This document shows positions 1 through 6,725 of a stretch of 22,727 nt of DNA, in pieces. The notes under the pieces were generated by a model. It made no database searches and was not told the origin of the DNA. It saw nothing but the letters and a program-made list of their open reading frames with translations. Each line of letters opens with the position of its first letter. Position 1 is the stretch's first letter. The translations under genes were made by a program, and so were the position numbers. This DNA is from WOZL01 sp041678645. Its GTDB lineage: Bacteria > Patescibacteriota > Dojkabacteria > SC72. The stretch lies in the NCBI GenBank assembly GCA_041678645.1, contig JBAYNT010000005.1, positions 1 to 22,727 on the forward strand, read 5' to 3'.

Positions 1-209
1 CCTTTCTTTATAACATTTTTCTTAGCTGTTTTGTCAAGTACTTTGTAAACTTGTTCGAGAGCTTTCTCGGCCTCATTAAATTTCTCTTCTTTTAGTAAGT
101 CCTCAAACCTCTTGGTTGCCCGTTTAACACGATTTCTTAGTCTGTCATTATAGACAGTCCTTTTCTTAGTTTGTCTTAAATCTTTGATTGAAGTTTGTAA
201 ATTTGGCAT
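1..209 (-). CDS. rpsT: 30S ribosomal protein S20, C-terminus cut by window edge
   Basis: Small-subunit ribosomal protein that binds 16S rRNA early in 30S assembly. The minus-strand frame opens with ATG at 209-207 and reads MPNLQTSIKDLRQTKKR, the typical basic S20 start. It continues through a helical Lys/Arg/Glu-rich stretch with EKALEQVYKVLDKTAKKNVI, which matches the second S20 helix. Sixty-nine codons are inside the window. Bacterial S20 is usually about 85-90 residues, so roughly the last 18 lie beyond base 1. No Shine-Dalgarno site precedes the ATG. A sigma70-like promoter lies about 40 bases upstream in the divergent gap it shares with the plus-strand gene at 304. The family call is from recognised sequence pattern. 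Confidence 0.9.
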   Translation of the reverse strand, partial: MPNLQTSIKDLRQTKKRTVYNDRLRNRVKRATKRFEDLLKEEKFNEAEKALEQVYKVLDKTAKKNVIKK

Positions 210-246
210 TCAACTTTTATGTAAATATGTTAATTTGACTGCGGTT

Positions 247-275
247 ATTATATCTATATTTAAAATATTTGTAAA
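247..275 (-). promoter_or_regulatory. Promoter of rpsT (TTTACA-N17-TATAAT)
   Basis: On the minus strand TTTACA (275-270) is followed after exactly 17 bases by a perfect TATAAT (252-247). The predicted transcript starts near 240 and would have a leader of about 30 bases before the rpsT ATG. The -35 hexamer overlaps the -35 of the opposing promoter at 269-296. Seen directly; activity is inferred. Confidence 0.6.
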
Positions 276-296
276 CAATAGCTTTTCTGTTACACT
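269..296 (+). promoter_or_regulatory. Extended -10 promoter of the gene at 304, likely leaderless
   Basis: TTGTAA (269-274), 16 bases, then TACACT (291-296) preceded by TGT, which gives an extended -10. Only 7 bases separate the -10 from the ATG at 304, so the expected start point is at or beside the start codon. There is no room for a ribosome binding site. The -35 overlaps the -35 of the rpsT promoter on the other strand. Confidence 0.45.
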
Positions 297-303
297 ATAA
301 CAT

Positions 304-708
304 ATGAAGGAGGGTTTTAAAAACTGGTTATTAATATCTTCTATAATCCTGGTTACAGGTATCGTTACCTACTTTGCTTTACCTAGTAGAGAATTAGATA
401 AGGCTGAAGAAATATTGGGAGTAAGTGATGGGAATTATAAGTATGCACCTTTTATAACTTCTGTATCCCCAACCTTTATAAGTGTAGGAGAAGATTTTAG
501 ATATGAAATTGAGGCTAGTGATTTGGATTCATCTTACGAACAATTATCTTACTACTTAGTTGAAAAGCCGATATGGATATATATACAAGGTAATGTGGTC
601 GTTGGTAAACCAACAGAGGCGGGTACCTATAAGTTTGTTGTATCTGTTTCAGATGGGACAAATTCCTCTTCTCAAGTTAATTATATATTAGTTGAAGAGA
701 ATGAATAA
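304..708 (+). CDS. Small single-pass membrane protein with Ig/cadherin-like ectodomain
   Basis: 134 residues. Residues about 8-26 form one hydrophobic membrane segment after a short positive N-terminus (MKEGFKNW), so the rest should face outward. Residues about 48-130 resemble a putative Ig (He_PIG/cadherin-like) domain: a proline-led first strand, the phrase EKPIWIYIQGNVVVGKPTEA, then GTYKFVVSVSDG, the usual end of such domains. No enzymatic motif or cysteine pair is visible. It overlaps the next gene by 8 bases (ATGAATAA), so the two are probably co-translated. The ATG at 304 fits the promoter just upstream; no Shine-Dalgarno site precedes it. I infer an adhesion or envelope-structure role only from the fold. 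The specific function is unknown. Confidence 0.75.
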   Translation: MKEGFKNWLLISSIILVTGIVTYFALPSRELDKAEEILGVSDGNYKYAPFITSVSPTFISVGEDFRYEIEASDLDSSYEQLSYYLVEKPIWIYIQGNVVVGKPTEAGTYKFVVSVSDGTNSSSQVNYILVEENE

Positions 709-1093
709 GAGAAATTTAATAATCATACTTTCTTCGATATTGGTAGTTTTAGTATTACTTACAGTTTTTGTTTTTAAAGCTAGAGGCTCAAATCAGATTG
801 AATTGGTTACAGGTTGTGTACCTTATAATGTTTCAATTAAAAGGGAAGGGGAGTACAAGGGTGTAGTAGAGTGGTATACCACAGATGAGTGTTTGGGTTA
901 TATTAACTATGGAAATGATAGAGGTTCTCTTAGTTTCATAGCATTAGATAGTGAGAATATCTCAGCAAAGCAGCATAGTGTAGTTATTGAAAATCTCCTA
1001 CCAAGCAGAAACTATTTCTTTGTTATAAATTCGGGTGATAAAGCGTATGGGAATAAAGGCGTGCCTTTATCTTTTTCTCTCTCGTCTCTCTAA
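701..1093 (+). CDS. Small single-pass membrane protein with FN3-like ectodomain
   Basis: 130 residues from ATG 701. A TTG three codons earlier (692) is in frame, but I prefer the ATG because it forms the compact ATGAATAA overlap with the stop of the gene upstream. Residues about 5-25 are a membrane segment. The rest is an FN3-like sandwich of the type found before purple acid phosphatase domains: GVVEWYTTDECLGYINYG, then HSVVIENLLPSRNYFFVINS, ending in a proline-led strand. Two cysteines in the ectodomain could form a disulfide. No catalytic domain follows, so it is probably a binding or structural partner of the preceding protein. Its last 27 bases overlap the 3' end of the convergent gene. 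Function unknown. Confidence 0.75.
   Translation: MNKRNLIIILSSILVVLVLLTVFVFKARGSNQIELVTGCVPYNVSIKREGEYKGVVEWYTTDECLGYINYGNDRGSLSFIALDSENISAKQHSVVIENLLPSRNYFFVINSGDKAYGNKGVPLSFSLSSL
1053..1080 (+). terminator. Rho-independent terminator inside overlapping gene ends
   Basis: ATAAAGG (1053-1059), loop CGTG, CCTTTAT (1064-1070): a perfect 7-bp stem followed by CTTTTTCTCT. It lies inside the last codons of the plus-strand FN3 gene, and the stop codon of the opposing gene (1069-1067) falls in the stem. The T-rich run is on the right, so it should act on plus-strand transcripts. There is no matching run for the minus strand. Confidence 0.5.
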
Positions 1094-2830
1094 TATCTTT
1101 TCTTCAAAATATCTCTTAGGGTTAAATACTCTATATGAAGTCATTTCAACATCTCTGTAAGCTTCTGAATTAACTATAACGTGTGCCAATTGACTCCCTT
1201 GGTGTGTGTTATAAATAATGGCACCCAGTAGAATTATACCTATACCCACGCCTATTCTGCCTAGTGTACTATCAAAGATACCTGTTTGAGGAATGCTCTT
1301 CTCTTCTGGATTATCGCAATTCTGTGCAACGGTAAGAGAGGCTGATGCTCTCAGGGTAGAAGGATCGTTAGGAATTTCTGAAGGTGTAATTATGACTTCG
1401 TTAAGGTTCTCTCCACTTAATGCATAAGTGCCAGCGGCGGCTTCGAAGGAAATGGTTAAGGTACCAGAAGCCGTTATACTCCATGGGCTTTGAGGCTCCC
1501 AGATTATTTCTTGTGAATTTCCTATATTGTTGGTTGTAACAAATATGGAGTCAGCTATATTGTTTCCATTCAGTTTAGATGAGCCAGAAACATATGCGAA
1601 TCCTAGAGGTAATTTGTCTTTAATTGATTCAATGGTATCTGCATTTTGAGAATTATTGCTAACAGTAATTGTAAATGTGGTTGTATTAGTAGGTGAGACC
1701 CTTTCCACACAGGTAGCGGAAGTTGTTTTAGATACAGAGAAGGAGGATTCAGCAACTTCTGTATTGTCAGGAATTTCTTCAGTAGGAATCTTCTCTTCTT
1801 GAGGCTCCTGGCTCTCCTTACCAGTTTCATCTGCAATCTTTTGGATAAGATCTACAGAGGCAGTTGCGAAGCCTAAGCTATTGCTCCCTTGTATTATCTC
1901 TGCTGTAATCTCTATATTCCCTTCATATTTATCAAGTAGAGAAAATGAGTTTGAATCTGAGAAGTTCTCGCTATTGTATAGGTCTTTTTCGGTAATAGAG
2001 ATTCTTCCTCTTTCAGCCTCTATCTCAAAACCATCTATCATGTTTAATGTTTCCTTTTCGAAGGTAAACTTGATTATTGTATTAATATCTTCAAGGCCTC
2101 CAGCACTGATAATTGCAGACTTAATTTTGGTGTTGTTGTTTTCTATATAAGGATCTAATGTTAGTTCATTTACACCAGCCCGTGCTGTAGTCGTTATCTC
2201 AAGTAACCTATTACACACTAATGAAGTTACTGTATCCCCTCTACTGTTCACAGCCTGTGCAGAGACTTGTAATATGCTCTCTTCACCAAATTCTGAGATT
2301 GTTTTTGTTATCTCGTTGCCATCAACAGTATCAGGTTCTGTAGAGACATTGTTTATCAAAAACGTATGTCCCGTATATTGATCAGAGTCAAATTTGGCAG
2401 TAATTTTGATACTTTCGTTTGGCTGAATTCTACCAGTTACAAGTAACCCGTTTGCTGTAGTAACTTCCATTGCCATACATTGAGTCGTAGGTACGATTTT
2501 AGTTTTACAAACTTTGTAAGAGTCTTGTGGAGTAGTACTGTAGAGCATATTTGTAGAGAGATCAGAGAGGGGACATGACGCAGAGCAATCCTTAAGGGTA
2601 CCCTTTGCAGTATTAAACTTGAAAGCTCGCTTAGTTTCTCCACAATCATTAACTACCTGCGGGTCTATGTAGTAACATCCACATGTTATTGTTTCTTCTC
2701 CCTCCTCTTTGAAAAAATCTCCAGTCAGGGAGAAATAGATTATAGCACCAACTAATGCCAGAACAAGTATTGCTAGAACAACAAAAAGTATTTTTATTAC
2801 GGTTTTAGATTTTTTCTTTTGTTGGTTCAT
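1067..2830 (-). CDS. Surface protein with Cys-rich N-part, DUF11-like domain and IPQTG sorting motif
   Basis: 587 residues. In order: basic N-terminus with a membrane segment (about 12-33); a region with eight cysteines (50, 52, 63, 82, 86, 108, 118, 206); a beta-rich middle; an acidic Pro/Glu linker (about 335-362); and a DUF11-like repeat domain (about 363-500) with KDKLPLGFAYVSGSSKLNG. Then come IPQTG (513-517), a hydrophobic stretch (about 524-540) and a 47-residue charged tail rich in Arg/Glu. IPQTG followed by a membrane stretch looks like a sortase sorting signal, and a sortase is encoded at 11820. The tail is much longer than the few basic residues usual after such signals. No Shine-Dalgarno site. 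It has its own promoter downstream of holA. Surface exposure is a strong inference; the function is unknown. Confidence 0.75.
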   Translation of the reverse strand: MNQQKKKSKTVIKILFVVLAILVLALVGAIIYFSLTGDFFKEEGEETITCGCYYIDPQVVNDCGETKRAFKFNTAKGTLKDCSASCPLSDLSTNMLYSTTPQDSYKVCKTKIVPTTQCMAMEVTTANGLLVTGRIQPNESIKITAKFDSDQYTGHTFLINNVSTEPDTVDGNEITKTISEFGEESILQVSAQAVNSRGDTVTSLVCNRLLEITTTARAGVNELTLDPYIENNNTKIKSAIISAGGLEDINTIIKFTFEKETLNMIDGFEIEAERGRISITEKDLYNSENFSDSNSFSLLDKYEGNIEITAEIIQGSNSLGFATASVDLIQKIADETGKESQEPQEEKIPTEEIPDNTEVAESSFSVSKTTSATCVERVSPTNTTTFTITVSNNSQNADTIESIKDKLPLGFAYVSGSSKLNGNNIADSIFVTTNNIGNSQEIIWEPQSPWSITASGTLTISFEAAAGTYALSGENLNEVIITPSEIPNDPSTLRASASLTVAQNCDNPEEKSIPQTGIFDSTLGRIGVGIGIILLGAIIYNTHQGSQLAHVIVNSEAYRDVEMTSYRVFNPKRYFEEKILERRERKR

Positions 2831-2860
2831 ATCTAGGCAGCAAAATTACACTATTTATAC

Positions 2861-2890
2861 AGTTTAAGTTAATCCACTATGTAATGTCAA
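2861..2890 (-). promoter_or_regulatory. Promoter of the 587-residue surface protein
   Basis: A perfect TTGACA (2890-2885) lies immediately after the holA stop codon. It is followed after 18 bases by TAAACT (2866-2861, four of six consensus). The start point would be near 2854, leaving a leader of about 24 bases with no Shine-Dalgarno site. This suggests the gene is transcribed separately from the long run ending in holA. Confidence 0.45.
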
Positions 2891-3811
2891 CTAAAGTACT
2901 AGTGTGAAAAGAGATAAGCCAAGCACGGGATCAATCCTCCCAGTTTTGATTTCATAGTCCAAATTAGCTAATTTTCTGTACTGTAAAAGAATTCTATTTT
3001 TATCTATATCTTTAACAGCTTTGAGTACTGGGAATATTGCAAATGGAGGGAGTTTAAGTATAGATGCCATTTCTTTACTGCTTGCATTTTTATTTAATAA
3101 ATATTTGATTTGTACGGAGATCCGTAGATTCCTTGCTATCATTGCTAGAATGTAGTTAGGATCAACCTTATATTCAAGCAATTTTTCTAAAGTTCTATTT
3201 ATGTTGCTTTGATCAGAAACATTTATATAATCCATCAACTTCCAGATATCAGTTTCAAGGGTGTCGGCAACTACTTCATCTAGTATGTCTTCATCTACGA
3301 TGTCTGCATTTAGTAGTTTTAATTTCTCAACATTATTAACAAAGCTTTCGGGTTCATAGTTAGATCTTTCTGCTAGGAGCCTGAGAATAGAGGGTTCAGT
3401 TTTGATTGGATATTTTGAGATTTCCTCTTTCGCCCATGACATGAATGTCCTTTTGTTAAGATTTGCAAATTCTTCTATAGAATTACTGTTTTTAAAAAAT
3501 TTGTAATATTTTGTATTGCTTCTAATTTTCTGGTCTTCCCATATGATAATACTGATTGGTTTACCATCTATTATCTCCATAAGCTTCTCTATCAGAGTAC
3601 TTTTCTCTTTGTTCCTATAAAGCCGTTTAATAAAATAGATCTTAGGTGTAGAAAAGAGAGAGGGAGAGTATATTAAATCGACAATATCTTCTGCACTGGT
3701 AGATTCTGCATTTATTTTTATTATCTCGTTGTCCGAATGCTCTGCATTAAGAGCGTCATGGACTGCTCTTAGTGAGAGGAATCTGTTTTGTCCATGATAT
3801 AGTTTTTGCAT
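2891..3811 (-). CDS. holA: DNA polymerase III delta subunit (clamp loader)
   Basis: 306 residues, near the usual 320-340 for HolA. The family role is to open the beta sliding clamp as part of the clamp-loader pentamer. The N-terminus MQKLYHGQNRFLSLRAVHDA matches the family opening, in which the chain after a short strand would bind nucleotide but lacks a working Walker motif. PKIYFIKRLYR and ISIIIWEDQKI follow as the core strands of the AAA-like fold. The helical third domain is recognisable by ETDIWKLMDYI and NYILAMIARNLRISVQIKYL. The start overlaps the stop of the LCP gene as TAATG, which implies translational coupling. The call rests on overall pattern; sequence conservation in this family is low. 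Confidence 0.8.
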   Translation of the reverse strand: MQKLYHGQNRFLSLRAVHDALNAEHSDNEIIKINAESTSAEDIVDLIYSPSLFSTPKIYFIKRLYRNKEKSTLIEKLMEIIDGKPISIIIWEDQKIRSNTKYYKFFKNSNSIEEFANLNKRTFMSWAKEEISKYPIKTEPSILRLLAERSNYEPESFVNNVEKLKLLNADIVDEDILDEVVADTLETDIWKLMDYINVSDQSNINRTLEKLLEYKVDPNYILAMIARNLRISVQIKYLLNKNASSKEMASILKLPPFAIFPVLKAVKDIDKNRILLQYRKLANLDYEIKTGRIDPVLGLSLFTLVL

Positions 3812-5265
3812 TATTCTGTTCCCTGAATATTTTCTTCTAAGACAATTTCTTTACCGTAGAGTATTGTTATATCTTCAGCGTTAAGGCTATTTTGAATATA
3901 TTCTGGCTTCTGTGTACTGTCTGGTTTAATAAAGTCATTTATTGGTCGCAAGGAATGTGCAAAACCTTTCTCTTTGTTTATATATGATACTGTACTTTCC
4001 TTGTCGTTATATAGTGTCCCTGTATAGATGAATTTTATATAAGGGAAATTCTCTACGAGTTTTAAGTATTGCGCGTGTGTTTCTGTATAGCCAAGTCCTG
4101 TATTGTAGACTCTTACCACAGGGTCATCTTCATAAAGGGCTGGGTTTTTCCAGACGTTCTGTAAATATTTTTTAATATTTCCATACTTTCCTAATCCTTC
4201 AACAGGACCAATAGCATAGGATTGGTCTTCCTTTAGCAATTTCCCTGACCCAGCACTAGGATCAAGTACAAAGGAATAGGTCTCTCCTTCATCTTTAAAT
4301 TTCTTCAGTACTTCTATACCAGCCTCAATATCGTTAATAGTAAACTCTGAGATTTTTATATTATCTTGTACGACATTGAATAGGTTCATCAAAGATTTTG
4401 GGTCAAGTAAGGAGCTTAAGCTAACCCGCTCTGTTACTGCCGAAAGGACAATCTGCTGCCTTCTAGCTCTGGCAAAATCGGAGCCTTCACTGTTTTGTAA
4501 GGAATGCCTTGATCTAGCATATTCTAGTGCAGTTTTCCCATCCATATGCTGGGGCCCTTGCTGGAAACTTACTTTCTTATATGAATTTCCTTCAGGATAT
4601 TGATAGTCTGTAAATGAATTCTCAACATTAACATCTATTCCACCTATGCTGTCAATTAGTTGCTCAAACCCCTTAAAATCAACCATGGCGTGGTATTGTA
4701 TTTCGTATCCTGTTATTTCTTCCACAACCTCTCTTAGTCTAGGTAAGCCCTTTCCCTCACCCTTGCCTTCATAAGTGACATAGATAGAATTGATCCTCTG
4801 AAACCAAAAGACATCGGGGTTAATTTGTACATGTAGGTCTCTAGGAATAGAGAGGAGTATTACATCTTGAGTTTTGTGGTTGTAAGATGCAAGTATGATG
4901 GTGTCTGTATTAAGTAGGTTACCTCTTTCCCTTGTATCAATACCAACTAGTAATATGTTTGTATATTCTCCAGAGCTGTCTTTCTTTAATGTAGGAACTT
5001 CTTGAGATATTATGTCTGAGGGTTTCAGATTAAGGCCCATTAACTCTCCAGCTTTATAAGCTTTATATACTATGTAGCCTGAGTAAGAAAGGAAAACCGT
5101 AAGCAGAATTGCCGCTATTATAAGAATAATTTTTGTAGCTTTCTTAACCTTAGATGGGCTATCTTGTTTTAATAGATTAGTCGATTTGAGGGTAGACAAC
5201 TTCTTACCACTGTGTGTTTTTATAGTAGGCTCTTTTATATCAGAATCGTCTAGAGTAATCCTCAT
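3811..5265 (-). CDS. LytR-CpsA-Psr (LCP) family cell-wall polymer transferase with LytR_C domain
   Basis: 484 residues. LCP enzymes transfer lipid-linked glycopolymers to peptidoglycan on the outer face of the membrane. A cytoplasmic N-terminal stretch is followed by one membrane segment (about 44-68). The LCP domain (about 100-280) shows NILLVGIDTR (103-112), NTDTIILASYN, LLSIPRDLHVQI, and FEQLIDSIGGIDVNV. It ends with MDGKTALEYARSRH and the Arg-rich SDFARARRQQ that binds the polyprenyl phosphate. A C-terminal LytR_C domain (about 380-450) starts VVRVYNTGLGYTETHAQ. The gene lies 12 bases after mltG and overlaps holA by one base. Its neighbours point to envelope assembly. The substrate polymer cannot be told from sequence. 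Confidence 0.9.
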   Translation of the reverse strand: MRITLDDSDIKEPTIKTHSGKKLSTLKSTNLLKQDSPSKVKKATKIILIIAAILLTVFLSYSGYIVYKAYKAGELMGLNLKPSDIISQEVPTLKKDSSGEYTNILLVGIDTRERGNLLNTDTIILASYNHKTQDVILLSIPRDLHVQINPDVFWFQRINSIYVTYEGKGEGKGLPRLREVVEEITGYEIQYHAMVDFKGFEQLIDSIGGIDVNVENSFTDYQYPEGNSYKKVSFQQGPQHMDGKTALEYARSRHSLQNSEGSDFARARRQQIVLSAVTERVSLSSLLDPKSLMNLFNVVQDNIKISEFTINDIEAGIEVLKKFKDEGETYSFVLDPSAGSGKLLKEDQSYAIGPVEGLGKYGNIKKYLQNVWKNPALYEDDPVVRVYNTGLGYTETHAQYLKLVENFPYIKFIYTGTLYNDKESTVSYINKEKGFAHSLRPINDFIKPDSTQKPEYIQNSLNAEDITILYGKEIVLEENIQGTE

Positions 5266-5277
5266 GGCAGTAAACTT

Positions 5278-6288
5278 TTATCTTAAATACTTATTTATGT
5301 TTGCATTATGATCACTCAATGTTGCAGCATAATGCGCAGTACCATTCTTCTCATGGATGTAGAAGTAGTAGTTGTTAGGCTGAGGGTTTCTTACAGCTTT
5401 GATTGACTCAAGTCCTGGGTTACAAATAGGTGTAGGGGTTAAGCCAAGATATCGATATGTATTGTATTCGTTTTCATTATCTTTGTCGGCTTTAGTAATT
5501 TCATGCTTCCAGTCCTTTATAGGATAGAGTAGTGTAGCATCAACTTGTAGTAACCAGCCTTCCTCTAGCCTTCTCTGTAAGATATCTGCAATCATTGCTC
5601 TATCAGTAGCGTTGTATCCCTCTCGCTCTACCATAGAGGCTAAAATAACGGTTTCGTAGGAATCACCTTTACCAACCTTCGCTATAAAGGTCTCGATCAT
5701 CTTAGTTAAGGCTGACTCTGTAGTACTCTCTATTGAAAAAGCGTATTTATCTGGGAAAATATATCCTTCTAAATTAGTAACCTCAACAGGTAATCCAAAC
5801 TTAGAGATATAGGTTTGATCAACTGTTAGGTTAAGAAACTTACTTATTGAAAAATCGACTGAATCGTGTTGAGAGAATTCATCAGACAGTCTTTGAGCTA
5901 TTTCATCTTTTCTTAACCCCTCTGGTAATGTTATCCAAATATCTTGACTCTGGGCATGTTGTAGGGTTTCTACAATCTCTTTTATGCTAAGATTTTTAGG
6001 GATATTATATGTGCCAGCTTGAATTAAAGATCCTAAGTCATTAAATTTTAGATAAGCTCTAAGATATGTTCCCCATCTCTCTTTTAATATGTCTCTCTCA
6101 ATCAATTCGTTGATAATGGAATCAACAGCTTGACCTTCGTTTATTGTTACAACAACTTTATCACTCGAGTCATTATTGGGTGTTTCTATAATTTTATTGT
6201 ATCTCAGTTTTATAAACACTCCAGCAACGATAACTGTTACCAGTGCGAAGAGGAAAATTCTTGTAATACTCCGGATGTTTTTAAACAT
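5278..6288 (-). CDS. mltG: Endolytic murein transglycosylase MltG (YceG-like)
   Basis: 336 residues, normal for the family. MltG is a membrane-bound lytic transglycosylase that cuts nascent glycan strands and so helps set their length. One N-terminal membrane segment (about 9-27) precedes a LysM-like part. The catalytic domain contains VILASMVERE, in which E221 aligns with the catalytic glutamate, then DRAMIADILQRRL, LQVDATLLYP, and YNTYRYLGLTPTPICNPG. The end carries the usual NYYFYI plus HYAATLSDHNANI. It starts 4 bases after the ruvX stop and precedes the LCP gene, so peptidoglycan cleavage and polymer attachment are co-expressed. No Shine-Dalgarno site is visible (AAAAAT before ATG). Confidence 0.93.
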   Translation of the reverse strand: MFKNIRSITRIFLFALVTVIVAGVFIKLRYNKIIETPNNDSSDKVVVTINEGQAVDSIINELIERDILKERWGTYLRAYLKFNDLGSLIQAGTYNIPKNLSIKEIVETLQHAQSQDIWITLPEGLRKDEIAQRLSDEFSQHDSVDFSISKFLNLTVDQTYISKFGLPVEVTNLEGYIFPDKYAFSIESTTESALTKMIETFIAKVGKGDSYETVILASMVEREGYNATDRAMIADILQRRLEEGWLLQVDATLLYPIKDWKHEITKADKDNENEYNTYRYLGLTPTPICNPGLESIKAVRNPQPNNYYFYIHEKNGTAHYAATLSDHNANINKYLR

Positions 6289-6292
6289 ATTT

Positions 6293-6721
6293 TTACTTAT
6301 TTGAATTTAAGAATTCTTGTAGAAAGACCGCAGCGGCAACACTATCTATCTTATTTCTACTGCTTTTTACTGTTTGCCTTGTGTATAGTAGCATATCTTG
6401 AGCTGTAACTGTAGAGTAGCTTTCGTCATAATTTATTATGGGTAGAGTTACTCCTTTTTTTAATAGTTTTTCAAAATCTTCAATCTTTTTTAAGGTCCGT
6501 TTATGAGAAATCTCAAATATTTGGGGCTTACCCAGAAGAATTGTCTGAACTTTGTTCCTTTCGCAAATATCTGCAATCTCTTCTACAACTTGTTCAAAAT
6601 TATGCTTAGAGGTAACCCTGAGCACCTCTAGAGGTGTAGCGATTATGCCCTTAAAGTCAGAGATAGCTATCCCTATATTTCTAGTTCCATAATCAATTGC
6701 GAGGATTGGATATTGAATCAT
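6293..6721 (-). CDS. ruvX: RuvX/YqgF RNase H-fold nuclease
   Basis: 142 residues, typical length. Members of this family act on Holliday junctions and/or in 16S rRNA 5'-end processing. The RNase H-like acidic residues are intact: D10 in ILAIDYGTRNIGIAISD, E100 in NYDESYST, and D126 in NKIDSVAAAVFLQEFL. The substrate loop ILLGKP is also present. It lies in the common arrangement directly behind alaS, with 4-base gaps on both sides (alaS-ruvX-mltG), so it is almost certainly co-transcribed. The ATG is preceded by TAAT rather than a Shine-Dalgarno site. Confidence 0.92.
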   Translation of the reverse strand: MIQYPILAIDYGTRNIGIAISDFKGIIATPLEVLRVTSKHNFEQVVEEIADICERNKVQTILLGKPQIFEISHKRTLKKIEDFEKLLKKGVTLPIINYDESYSTVTAQDMLLYTRQTVKSSRNKIDSVAAAVFLQEFLNSNK

Positions 6722-6725
6722 ATTA

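Noticed and set aside
307..313. AAGGAGG resembling a Shine-Dalgarno site
   Set aside because: It lies inside the coding sequence (codons 2-4 of the gene at 304), with no suitable start codon downstream at normal distance.
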